Positions 1 to 11,119 of a DNA stretch of 64,000 bases are shown here, in pieces; position 1 is the first letter of the stretch; each line of letters begins with the position of its first letter. The stretch comes from Ceratodon purpureus (Eukaryota > Streptophyta > Bryopsida > Pseudoditrichales > Ditrichaceae). Made by a program: the position numbers and the translations under genes. Where the stretch lies: assembly GCA_014871385.1 (NCBI GenBank), contig CM026426.1, positions 76,683,524-76,747,523 on the forward strand. Reading direction: 5' to 3'. The notes below the pieces were generated by a model, which worked only from the letters and a program-made list of their open reading frames with translations, was not told where the DNA came from and did no database searches.

Positions 1-427
1 AGTGATGAAGTATAAAATCTTCTATCACGACGACGACTGGTTGCCAAAAGGAGATGGTTGTGGCATCAAGATGTGGAAGGAGGATTCAGAAGGTCGATCT
101 TTATGGCCCCGTGGTGTTCCTGGTGCCATGGCGCCTCCGAGATGCGGCACTTGCGTGTTGTGATTAAGGGGTTGTCGGGTTTTGTAGATCATTGGGCGAG
201 GCTATCTTCTGATTCAGTCGAGTCGAGAAGAATCTATGAGCAGATCTCATACTATTGGAACGATGTTAAAGAGGCTCTTGCCATCCCCTTTGATGCAGTC
301 CCCACCTTGGAGCCCGGCTTTTTGGCCATCCACTCGGCTCGCTCACTCTGTTGAAGACGAGTTTCAGGAAGAGGGAACTTTGCGCGAGGAGTTCGTAGAG
401 GATGATCACTTTGTTGGTCACAAATGA

Positions 428-850
428 GATTGCCCAGGACCGTCATTTCGTGTTGCGCAAGACCTTTTTGCAGGTTACTTCTTAGCATTACGACCTTGCA
501 ATCAAGACGTTCATCCTTTCTGGCTTGCGAGGGCCTTGAATAACCCTTATTTAAACCCTGACCTCCCGAACACGATCCAAGTTGAGTTCTACCGTCCAAT
601 TTCCCGAGATGAAAATGTTTTGAAATTCTATACCGGCTGGGATGTGGATGGGAGACTTCGTTGGACAGTAAAGAAGGATGTACCTAAGTCGTGGCAGAGT
701 ACTGATGCAGTCATAACAGCTTGGAAATCAAAAGTTAAAAAAAAATGTCAACAAGCGGGGGGTTGGCAAGGATCCAACGCTGAAGATTCCACTCAAACAA
801 CTGGACATTATAAAGGCCTCCTTAGAGAGATTTGTTTATCCGGATTCTGA
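428..850 (+). pseudogene. Coding fragment of unrecognised, probably TE-associated protein
   Basis: An open frame runs from just after a TGA at 425 to a TAG-free end at the TGA at 848. It encodes about 140 residues with no obvious start. Visible blocks are a hydrophobic stretch AGYFLALRPC, then HPFWLARALNNP, then FYTGWDVDGRLRW. The W/H/P-rich pattern (HPFWLARAL followed by a YRP and FYTGW block) looks like a conserved globular domain rather than random sequence. Related text in other frames at 58-354 (a VDHWARLSSDSVESRR block) suggests a longer gene broken by frameshifts. I do not recognise a named family; the TE neighbourhood suggests a passenger domain of a transposon. A real but host gene fragment is the alternative. 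Confidence 0.4.
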
Positions 851-869
851 ATAGACATGTAGCTTTGAA

Positions 870-1760
870 GTTTCTGAATTTAGGCAGATCACTTATATTT
901 GTTTGGAGACGACTGAACTGAATATCGTTCATCCATTCATCCAACATTATATTTTCTAGACAAAAGGCAGATGTTTAGCTCGAGTCAACCTAAATGACAT
1001 ATACCGTATTAGTTGATAGTGTTTATGTTTAAAATTCTAGGAGATTACATATATTTTGTTGGGGGGAACACTACTTAAGTCTTTATGTCCATTGCCTATT
1101 TATTATCTGTACTAGATTATAGGCAGCAATTTAGGTCGAGGCGACCTAAACTACATTTGGCGTTGAAGTTCGTACTTAACGAGTGCAGAATACCAACAGG
1201 TCACTTATAGTTCTTCGGAGAGATATTTACTTAGTACCTTAAACCGTTGACTCTATATCATATGTATTAGCATATAGCAGCTGTTTAGGTCGAGGCGACG
1301 TGAACCACATCTAGCGTTCAAGTTCCTAGTTTTGATTTGTGAATTAGAGCCGATAACATACATTTGTTGGCATGGGACTATACTGAAGTCCGTATGTTCT
1401 TTGATTCTATATCATATTTACGAAACTGTAGGCAACCTTGTTGGTCGAGGCAACTTGAATATTTGTACATCTCCAAAAGGGCCCGTCATGGATTTAACAT
1501 TTAAGGAGTGTCGACCTAAATTGTATTTTCACACATATATATACTATAAGTTTGCCCAAGTTATTCGTTGGTTTCATTTCCCGTTATTTAAGCATGATGT
1601 TCATTTAGGTTGGTTCGACCTACCTTGTATTTTTTTATATATATTTAGTAAATCATCCGGTTCTTTCATTTCCCGATATTACTGTGTGATCATCTCCCAA
1701 TGTAATGGAAATTCCTTATTAACGTTTTCTTGCCAAGTATGAGACCCTTGTGCCCATTTT
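870..1760. repeat. Degenerate ~155-bp tandem array
   Basis: A landmark TTAGGTCGAG-type motif recurs at 975, 1131, 1285 and 1440, and weakly near 1605, giving spacings of 156, 154 and about 155 bp. A second landmark (AGGTCACTTAT/AGGAGATTACATA-type followed by a TTTGTTGG/TTCTTCGG block) recurs at about 883, 1039, 1198 and 1350 with the same period. Copies are strongly diverged, so this is an old satellite-like array or the tandem non-coding tail of a transposon. It lies directly downstream of the coding fragment ending at 850. Confidence 0.7.
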
Positions 1761-2580
1761 AGCTCGACCATAGCCAATGCATTATTTTGGGAGATGATAA
1801 ATCTCCCAGAATAACGAATATGGTGTTCACATAAATTTCGCAATATTTATCATATGTTGTATGGAATTACTAGGCTAGGCACATATATTAACCTCCGCTA
1901 TTCGTGTTACCCTTGTCACTTGGCACTTGGCCTTAGTGTGGTTTAGTTAACGAGAGAAATCGGATGGAGCGACGTACGTCGCGAACAAAATTTGCCGGGG
2001 TCGAGACCAAATAGACATAAAGAAAATCCAAACTGGAATATGATAATTTAACATTCCTCTTAGATGTAATCTTGTATATCAATTATCCTGTATATCAGAC
2101 CATTCTTTTTCTTGATTCTTGGCGTAATATATACCCTAAGCCTAGATTCTCACTGAAATGGGAATCCCTACAACCATCAAATTTTGGTTAAACATAGAGT
2201 ATTACGCAGTCCTACGACCTGAAACAGTTTACAAAAAACATCTAAAATTCTACAAAGTTTCCGCAAACCGCTTACCGCTCACCGCTCACATGGCAGCTTT
2301 CCTCTCCACAATGCAAGCACATGTCATCGAATCCATCTGACAAAAGCAGTGAAAGAATGTCAATCCTTTGAATATACAGATACATCTTTGCACATTTAGC
2401 TCGACCCAAGCTAATTGTGCAAGGCAACTATCAGACCTGATCATACTTCATAATTTGATAGAGTCAACTTCAATATGCAGAAATGATAAGAAGGGGGAGG
2501 GAATATGAAGGGCATACCATTGCAGCTATTGCAAACTTTGTGCCACCAAATACGTTGTAGACTAGATCTCCAGGCTTGGT
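1761..2580. other. No recognisable feature
   Basis: Mixed, slightly AT-rich sequence with only short ORFs (longest about 60 codons) that show no domain pattern. I see no RNA gene or clear repeat boundary here. Confidence 0.5.
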
Positions 2581-3525
2581 CTACCCACTAAAAATATTAA
2601 TAAAATAATTTATTCTAAACTCATTGTTGTACATGCGGTACTCGAATTCGCTGTATCTGCGTTTCTTTGTGTTTGCCACGTGGTTGACTGATTTGTACTC
2701 CTCCTTAACCTTGTCTTCCGTTGCGATAGAACTCATCAGGAGAATGAGTAGTTCAATCGGCTCCTTAGACATATGACTTGCTACAGGCAGGTCTTCTGGC
2801 AGTTCGTACTTCCCTAGAATGTACGTAGTTCAAAAGATCTTGTAATTCTCTGCAAATAGAGATGCCTCGTAGAGCGTGAACACTTGTCGCTTGTTGTCCT
2901 TGTCACTGCATATCCATATCTAGACGTCAGGCGCCGACAAAGCAGGTGTAGTACCTAGTGTTTTTATCTTTCCTATGAAATTAGTCTATAAGGGGTTGGT
3001 GATTGAAGAAGTTCCCTTCACGTCTGCACCGGGAATGTGTCAAAATTCAATGATACCAAGTCTAGGGCCCCTGCTGGCATTAATGCTATTTCGTGGCCAT
3101 GGTCCCATTCACTCACTCATGATGCTGTGCTTGCGGACGTATCTCATACAACCTGGGTGAACAAAGTCTTTGCACATCTCCAAGAACACCTTGAACTATG
3201 CCTTTGCATATGGCGAGAGTTGCTCCATCAACTTGTTTTTGCTCTGCACTTGCCTAGCCTCGGAGAAGAAAGCCTCCCCTGGCTGATCAAGGAGAGCACG
3301 TATTGTACCAAACGTCATGTAATATTCGTCTTTGAATTGCCTCCAATTCTCCGAAATGAAGTTATTATTGTCATTGAAGAATCCCAAAGAGGGTCTCAGC
3401 TTCTGCAACTCACGACAGACAGCATGCTTCCTCTTCCGACGCTCTAACCACTTTGCTACTGTGTAACAATCATCTAGAGCGGTGTCGCTGTCTTGATCAC
3501 TACCTTTAGATATGTATATTTCCAC
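2581..3525 (-). pseudogene. Unrecognised broken ORF, minus strand
   Basis: On the minus strand, 3525-3196 encodes 109 residues with a charged, helix-like composition (DDCYTVAKWLERRKRKHAV, later FISENWRQFKDEYYM). After a stop, similar-looking coding text continues towards 2581 (FVHPGCMRYVRKHSIMSE and a KRRYSEFEYRMYNNEF block) in shifting frames. The amino-acid character argues for a decayed gene rather than chance, but the plus strand over 3037-3447 is also open, so strand choice is inferred. No family is recognised; a transposon-associated protein is the best guess from context. Confidence 0.3.
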
Positions 3526-3923
3526 TTTGGCCCTCTTTTGTTGAGGATATGCCCCAGCAATTTAACATGATCGGCTACACTCAAACCGCTTGGCCACTTC
3601 AAGAACTCCCGTGTCAATATGAACTCCTTTCGTAACTTCCAAGTTTCTCTCTCCTAAAATCTTTTAAGCTCCAGGGAGTCCACATCGATGAGGTCCACTT
3701 GTGCTATGGCGGACATCACATTGCGCAAGAGAATATAGGTCTCATCTGACAAAGTGATTATCTTTATCTCATAGTAAGATCAAGTTTTGGGGCGCCGGAT
3801 GCAGTCTTTACCATCTGCTGGCTTTTTGCGACGTCAATATTGGCAAATCAACGTTGCATCACCTCAATGAATACTTGCAGAGCAGAGAGTTCATTGTTAG
3901 AATCTGAAAGGGCTAGAGGATTA

Positions 3924-4255
3924 TTTTCAAAGGAATTGAAATCCTCATTGGAGGGTCAGAACCACCACTTGCATGACATTTGAGTACCCCTTGGAGTATG
4001 CCTCGGTACCGAGACAACATCATCAGGCCTTCCAATTCCATTAAAATCCAGCAACCAGCAACTCTCAAATTAATGCCGGAACCAAGTTTTCAAAGGAAAC
4101 AAAATCCTCATGCGAGGGTCATAACCACCACTTGCATGACATTTGGGTACCCCTTGGAGTTTGCCTTGGTAGCGTGACAGCATTATCAAGCCTTGCAATC
4201 CCAATAAAATCAACAACCAGCAGCGCAGAAATCAATGTCTGAACCAAGTTTTCAA
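3924..4255. repeat. ~163-bp tandem duplication, 2 copies
   Basis: The block starting TTTTCAAAGGAA at 3924 and containing CCACCACTTGCATGACATTT is repeated from 4087 (spacing 163 bp) with about 85-90% similarity by eye. The start of a third copy (CCAAGTTTTCAAAG) appears at 4244-4257. It is non-coding as far as I can see. Confidence 0.75.
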
Positions 4256-4734
4256 AGCTCCAATATGACTAGCACTTGCTTGACCTCTACTATTAGCTTG
4301 ACCTCTAGAAACTCCATATAAAATATTTGGACTCCTCTATGTCAACCTGGACTTTGTCCCAGTGACCCATCACCTCCCCTAGGTCTAGTCATGATCTTTG
4401 AATGTTAACTTCAAATGTAAAATCAAATGTTACATTTTCAATAAATTTAAATCATACCATTAAAAATAAATAAAATATGTGTATCACACTCTATCAACAA
4501 CAAACATCTTTGTAAATATATGTTGATCATGTTCTTTTATAGGTTAGTTTATTTTTTCTTTTATTGTAATTTTAGTTAACTTATTGACCTTTTCTTTATT
4601 ATAATTTTAGATTTATTTTTTTTACTTTTAATGAACTTTGAGTTTAATTATTGACTTTTTATTTTATTTTATTTATATTTGTAATTTTTACATTTACTGT
4701 ACTTTTAGTTTACTTATTGTCTTTTTCCATATTT
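4256..4734. other. AT-rich intergenic DNA
   Basis: Strongly AT-rich, T-rich in its second half, with no ORF pattern or RNA signature. It grades into the TA microsatellite. Confidence 0.5.

Positions 4735-4819
<85 letters not shown>
4735..4819. repeat. (TA)n microsatellite
   Basis: About 85 bp of alternating TA interrupted once by TG at 4751-4752. Reading it through gives artificial Tyr-Ile ORFs, which are not genes. Confidence 0.97.
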
Positions 4820-4822
<3 letters not shown>

Positions 4823-5339
4823 TACATACAAATAATTTTTATTTTATTTTTCTTAACTCTTATATTTAAGTGAATTTTTTCTACTTAATCTTTACTTTGA
4901 ATTGGATTTTTGGAATTCCTTTTTTCTCTTTAAATCCCATGAGTGTTTGGTTGTTCTTTATATATAAAGATTTATGTCATTTCATCTCCATACTAATGTG
5001 ATGTTTTAATGATATCTTATGCACTGAATTTTTGTCGTTAAGTTCATTTAATCTCCACACAATTTTTTATATTGTAGATTTCATATTTTAGGTAAGTTCT
5101 ATCAAAATTGTAAGATATGGAAGAAGACTTGTTATTTCAATTTTCCTTCGATGAACATATCCCCGATATTGTTCCTTTTTTTCTTGTCCTATGGTTAGCA
5201 TGTTTTTTTTTTAAAATTAAGAGGTCAAGGAAAAAAACATAGCCAAGTAGACGGAGGTGGACATTTCCAAGATCAATTCATCAATGGGACGTCATGTATC
5301 AACAAGTTTATTTACTGGATAATGAAATGCATGATGAAG
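4820..5339. other. AT-rich DNA, possible 5' part of the Harbinger relic
   Basis: AT-rich sequence without recognisable coding blocks. It may be the eroded 5' region of the PIF/Harbinger element that follows; I could not identify terminal inverted repeats. Confidence 0.35.
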
Positions 5340-6160
5340 TATGTATTAGGGATTTCTTATGAAATACATTACATTTATTAATCTTCGTGACCTTCTCAAA
5401 CCTTACATTGAACATCAAGACACCAATTACGAATATGTTGTCCCTATTTAGAAAGCAGTTGCAAAGGTTCTACACAAACTTGCTCATGCGGGAACAAACC
5501 GGAATGTTGGAAATATGTTTGGCGTTGGAAAAACAACAGTTTTGAAGTATTTGATGCTTATATGTAATGCATTGGGTGACAAAAATAAATTATATCCTCA
5601 ATTATTTGCTATTCCAAGTAGAAGAACAAGTGAACTATTCCAAGCGACCTTCAGAGTTTTTGAAAAAAATAATCAGAAGGCGAATATCACAAGAACATAG
5701 CATCAATATTGAAGGTGAAGCTATAAAATCCTTTATTATTGGAGATTCGGCTTATCATTTATCGCAACAAATTCAAAAGCCTTTCAATGCAAAGTTTCTA
5801 GAAATGATGATGAAGATGTTTTTGACAAGTGTATTAGACTAGAAAGAGTCAAAATTGAAAATACCTTTGGTATCCTCAAGAACAGATGGGGAATTTTGAA
5901 GAACCTAAATGTTGATGTCAAATATGCTGCAACTATAATCATTGCTTGTTGTGTGCTACATAACTTTTGTAGTTACAATTTTAATGATAGACAACTAACG
6001 TCACGACATGATTGTATTGATACCATGCCCAATAATAATGATAGGTACCTTGAAATAGACGATTGAGAACCATAAGAAAGAAGATCTGCCCAATCGGGAA
6101 CTAGAATCAGAAAGGCTTTGTTTCAATATTGATTAGATAATGTGAAGAAATATTTTTGTA
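5340..6160 (+). pseudogene. PIF/Harbinger (HARBI1-like) transposase relic, internally deleted
   Basis: Plus-strand text carries family hallmarks in order: NRNVGNMFGVGKTTVLKY (helix-turn-helix-like block), AIPS, then GDSAYHLSQQIQKPF, which is the second catalytic-Asp region of DDE_4 nucleases, then ENTFGILKNRWGIL with the catalytic Glu, and IIIACCVLHNFC near the C terminus. The stretch that should hold the first Asp (the family's GxxDGTH-type motif) is missing between about 5660 and 5730. There is a TAG at 5451-5453 and at least one frameshift near 5800. In intact elements this nuclease works with a Myb/trihelix partner to cut at TWA sites. This copy cannot encode an active nuclease. Terminal repeats were not found. 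Confidence 0.85.
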
Positions 6161-6339
6161 AAGAGTGTACTAAATTTTGCCTTAATATTTTAAAGGTAAC
6201 AAGAACACCACATTGTAATAAAAGAAACATAATAAATTTTCATTTGTTCTTAATCACTTGTTGATAACTCAAACATACAAACTTTTCATTCGGATTTTCA
6301 CCACCTAACAGTTTACTCAATTCATAGGAGTAGAAAGTA

Positions 6340-6560
6340 TTATAAATTCCTTGGTAGTTCCATACTCAATACTAGTCTTAAACAAATACGAAGAATGGTA
6401 CGGAGGCAAGATTTGAACCAATTCACCATTCTACCCACTGTAATGAAAACAGTCCACGACTCTCGGGCAGGCTCACAATTTCTTCCAACCAAGGCCAGTC
6501 GCCACCTCGGCTCGAATAGAGTCACATCAGAACCACAACCAAATACAGCCCGCCTGGCTG
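6340..6560 (-). mobile_element. Possible tRNA-derived SINE, minus strand
   Basis: Read on the minus strand, an RNA polymerase III box-B match GGTTCAAATCT (6409-6419) lies about 65 bp downstream of a box-A-like TGGCCTTGGTTGG (6485-6497). That spacing fits a tRNA-derived promoter, but no cloverleaf can be folded around it, so a functional tRNA gene is unlikely. Ends and target duplications were not identified. Confidence 0.35.
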
Positions 6561-7539
6561 AAGTGGCTAGTTGAACTCCACTAGAGGCCTGATGTGGCCC
6601 TGCTATCAGAAGCGCACAAGGGCCTTCATCACTGAGCTCTTGTCAATCCTAAAGAACGCCGCACTTCTCGACATCATCATGCTCCCGCAAACTGAATACC
6701 CGGCAACGAAGTTGCTATAGAAACTGGGCGTGAAACATATAGACATCAACATTCCTTCAAACAGTTGCATGTTGTTCTAGAAGGAGTATTGTCAAGAAAC
6801 AATTGCACCAAGGCAGAGTTTAGAGCCCCTTGCTCTAAGCGGTTTGATGGGTCTAAAATGCCTTGCAAAAAGTTGCGGTTTTTTCCGCTCATACCGCGAC
6901 TTTAACGAATGTACAACACCCTAAAATTGGCATAGCTCCAAACTTGGCATGGTGCAAACAGAAGTTTTGATGGAAAGGGACAATATGCTATGGATAGCAA
7001 GCAGTGGCAGTTTGTTGACCCGATCGACCTAAAATTCACTGCCAAAGATTGCAATGTCTGACTCGCAATGGCAATAGATGGATTAAACTCCTTTTCAATT
7101 AAGAAATCTATGTGGTCCACATAGCGTGCGGTACTTATAAACTACAATGTGCCTCCATGGATGGGCATGAGTAAACATTTCATGATCTTAAGTGTGATCA
7201 TCTACGGACTGCAATCGGTTATCGACATAAATTTTGATGTTTTCTTTCAGCTGCTGCTAAGGTTGTGGGCACTTGCCCGGGTCTACACTGTAAACGCTGC
7301 ATGCTACAAAGGACAACCCACCTTCAACCTACGTGGCATTTTCCTTTAGACTCTACACGACTATCTCGCTTACAATGTTGTAGCTGGATGCCTTGCCAAA
7401 GGGTATATAGGGTGCCCTTGTTGTGGTAAATATACCTCATCTGTATGGTCAAACACTTTGACAAAAAACATATATAGTTGTTACTAATACAGGAACTGGC
7501 TTTCCCCTTGGACACCACCTACGCCAAAATCATAACAAC
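6561..7539. other. No recognisable feature
   Basis: Mixed composition with scattered ORFs under 75 codons on both strands and no recognisable motif. Confidence 0.45.
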
Positions 7540-8110
7540 AAAACCATGCGACAAATTTCTAACATCTACAAGTCAAATGTTATCAAATGTTAAGAATTCT
7601 TAGAACTCACCATGGCTGAAAACTCTCCAAAAATTGTATTTTCTCAAAATTATGCAGGACCTTCAGAAGAACCATACCAACAACACAGATAACAAAGTAG
7701 ACTGCACAAAGAGTACTGTATGAGCGATTCTAAGAACACAGGATATTAAGGTACACAACATCGAGCGGTGGATAGGATATAAGGACTTAGGAATAACATT
7801 GCACAATAGAGTTGTATGAAAAGAAGTATATATTGTACTCTAACTTGTACACTATGTCCTTCCAGAGTTACAAAATGATAATGACGTTAAAAGCGACAAA
7901 CATCCGATACAGATGAGAGGATTGTAATCAAATCTTAAAAGATTTGAGAAGTCACTATGGCTAAAAACACTTCAAAGAGTGTATTTTCTCAAATTTAGGG
8001 AGGACATCTGGAACAACTATACTCACGAAACGGTCAACAACGTAGACTGCCCATAGAATAGCATATGAGCAATTTTACCAACACAAGACATTGCAGAATA
8101 CAGCACCACC
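7540..8110. repeat. Diverged ~345-bp tandem duplication
   Basis: The block around 7605-7755 (CACCATGGCTGAAAACTC, GTATTTTCTCAAA, GTAGACTGC, TATGAGCGATT) is matched in order around 7950-8100 (CACTATGGCTAAAAACAC, GTATTTTCTCAAA, GTAGACTGC, TATGAGCAATT). The offset of the ATGG anchor is 345 bp (7612 versus 7957). Similarity is roughly 70-75% by eye. No protein reading survives. Confidence 0.6.
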
Positions 8111-10631
8111 CGAAAAATTATGGAGACTATTCTATACTAAAACATCTTGAACAACGCTACTACACCTTATCCTTTTGACAAGAGTAATGCTCGGAGCACC
8201 TTCTCTAAATCCATGTTCACAACATATTTCACAATACGTTCCTTTTTAGTAAACCCCACACAGCAATTCCTATGTATGCACAAGCAAACGAAGGAAAACA
8301 CATTACTCACCTGCTTTGAGGGATGTGTTGAGAACCCAATTCTTGAAATGCATGCCACATTTCTCCTCCACCAGGAGAACAACAGAAATCGAAAAGAAGG
8401 ACTTAGAGGCAACGCTTTGAAATTTTCTCATTGTTGTTGCTACAAGGCAGTCTGCGCCAACGAAGTGATAGAGAAACAACAAAGTCTTGAACAACGGCCT
8501 TTGCAAATTCACATGTAGACGAGAGAATTTTGCTGGAAAAGGATCGCAAATAACTTGGAGATGTCAGGTCATTCTTGTTTTTATTGCTACGTTCTAGGAC
8601 GATAATTGGTTCAATGTGTACAACCAGTACGTTGTGTACAAAACCAGTACGCGAGCTAACTCTAATTGCTTTTGATGGACTGAAGCTCAAGTGGGTGCTG
8701 AAATCTCTGATGCTTCCACCCGGCCCCAAAAAATCATTTTTGTTATTATTCAATGTCAGGTCCATCTAAATCAAAACGTATTCTTCCCGATTCCAAAAAA
8801 AAAGGATCAAAGAATGACTTTTAAGTTGTGTTTTGACCCACCAATCAAAAACCCCCATTTGCTAGGGTTTTGTGTTATATAGTCTCTCATGGCATATTGA
8901 AATAATTGGGGATGTTAGTCAAGTACTAGAACACGAACTTTGGCACTTTAAATTACAAAAATCTAAGCCATTACTTCACATAAAGATTACGTTTGTGTTA
9001 AATCTAAAATTGTGACAGTAGTTTCATTCCTAATTTGTACTCATTATGATGAATTGATGGATGCAAGCCAAAGATTGCAAAGCAATCTTAAAAATAGACG
9101 AGATGTAAGACTATGCCTAAATATTACTTTTAACACAAGATTACCAGCAGTGGGGTCAATTTGGCTCCAAACTTACACCTTGCCCTGAAATGCTACCGTG
9201 AGTGCGATTTTGTACAACCGTAGTGTATTTTCGCCCATATACTAAGTTTCCTATTCTAGATGGGAAATGATCATCATGAAGGTTGAATGAGTGAAGCACA
9301 ACAACGAGGGAAGGAGCTCGATGAAGAAAGACAGCATGGGTTTCTGGACGTGTAAATTCAATTCCAAGGAAGGCAAACGTGGCATAAACACCTTGCTTTA
9401 TCCTCTCAACGCAAGTAAGGTATTCTTCATGGAAGACGTTCTATCTACAGGCTGGAATGTTATATTAAAGCACAAACCGAGGGGTAGACGCTTAGGCAGA
9501 AATTGTATCGACCCGCTTAGTCTTGGTTTGAGTAGTGATATTACTGGCAATTACTATAGTAAAAAGGCATCAAAATATGAGAATACAAGTGAATGAAATC
9601 GACCCCTTCAATAGCGCATGCTGTTGTTCACGATCTCGAGCACCATATGCTCTAAGAACATGACAATGCTAATTTTGTCAAAAACAAATACAAGAACCAG
9701 ACAAAGGACAACTGGTATGAGGTGTAGAGTACTATAATTGAAAGGATCGTGTCCACCAGGGCGGATCCGGCCCTATCCGGCCCTATCCGACTGTTGTGAT
9801 TGATGTAAAAACTTCCCGATTATGTATGTAATTACAATTGCATTGCACAATAGAGTGTACAGCCACTTAAATCACAGTAGAGGAAAATGCCCTTCCATTA
9901 AAACCAAATAACACAATCTCAAAAACTTAAACCGCAACACGGTTGTTGTTATTGGACATAACAAGCCACATTTGGCAATCAATATTTTCCCCTCCCAAGC
10001 ACTCAAACCAGGCTTGAACCAAACTTCGGCGGGAATGGCACATATCCACGGATTCCAATTTCTTATCAAAAGATGTTGTTGTAATAAACTGGGCCTCAAA
10101 TCTCACCTATCCTTTGTAATATCCAAGTTCAAAATGGACATTGCCTATCCAAAGAAGTGGATAGAATATCACCGTAAAATTCAGCTAGTCAAGTTGACAA
10201 AGTTTCGGGTTTTCTTTCATGGGTAGGCTGTTAGAGGACCCACCATCGAGAGTTGTGGTAATGATTGCTCAACAAACACATCACGGAAGCAAGGTATCAT
10301 CAATTGTTGTATAACTTACACATTGCATAGATCTTGCAATTCTATAGACGACGATACCACTAAACATTGTCTGTCGTTGTGATTGGCCGAAGCCAACTAC
10401 ATAGGAGATGTTCAAGACTGCCAAGGTCGTCCATTCAAAGTGGCATCGAACCGAGTTCCACTAGTGCAAGGACTCAACTAAAACTTCAATTTATCTTATG
10501 TGGCATCCTATGTAGTATTGTTTTGGCGCCAAAATGTTTGGGCCTTAGTGATGTGATTGGGACAAGGTTTCATTTTGTCCAAAATCCCAACTTAGACAAG
10601 AACTCAGGGCCAGATTAGAGATTGAACAGAT
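8111..10631. other. No recognisable gene
   Basis: Several ORFs of 60-123 codons occur on both strands between 8147 and 8770 and at 9291-9596. They overlap antisense to one another and show no domain signature, signal peptide or codon pattern that I would trust. A short GGCCCTATCC direct duplication is at about 9770-9790. The segment ends at the target duplication of the hAT element. Confidence 0.4.
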
Positions 10632-10639
10632 GTTTAAAC
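10632..10639. repeat. hAT target-site duplication, left
   Basis: The 8-bp GTTTAAAC immediately precedes the element's CAGTGTT end and is repeated exactly at 16716-16723. Eight base pairs is the diagnostic hAT duplication length. The sequence is itself palindromic. Confidence 0.88.
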
Positions 10640-11119
10640 CAGTGTTGGACTGCTATTGCGGTTCTACCCAGGTATCACGAAGGGTAAGGATAGGTTATTT
10701 GAGGAACCGACCAGGGGAGTATCAAGATTGTCGAAACCAGTGACTAATACATAGTGTGTCTGGTATGTGTGTTTTCAAAACTGCGCTTCGGACCAGTTTG
10801 TGCGTGTTTGTGATGCCGCAATACAATTATAGGAACCGGCCATGCATTTGTACGGTAGGTTATAGGTGAAGGTGGCGATGTGGTTAGCATTTGATGCAGC
10901 TACTTGTGCGATTCAATGTGGATAGGAGTGGCTCTAATTGTAGATTGGGGTAGTGGTTGCGGACTGTAATGCAGCTCCAGGGATCGGCAACAACTCTTTA
11001 AGGGTAACCCAACTTCTCATTTTGAATTTGCTGCGTTTTTGTGAAGGAATTAAACTGATCTCCACCTAGGGTTTGAAGACTTCGCTTAGGGTTTTGGGTG
11101 TGTGTTGAGCTTCCTCACA

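Noticed and set aside
4638..4869. Open frames of 65-72 codons rich in Tyr-Ile
   Set aside because: They are translations of the (TA)n microsatellite.
6400..6500. Possible tRNA gene from pol III box-like motifs
   Set aside because: No cloverleaf, anticodon arm or acceptor pairing could be made; kept only as a possible SINE.
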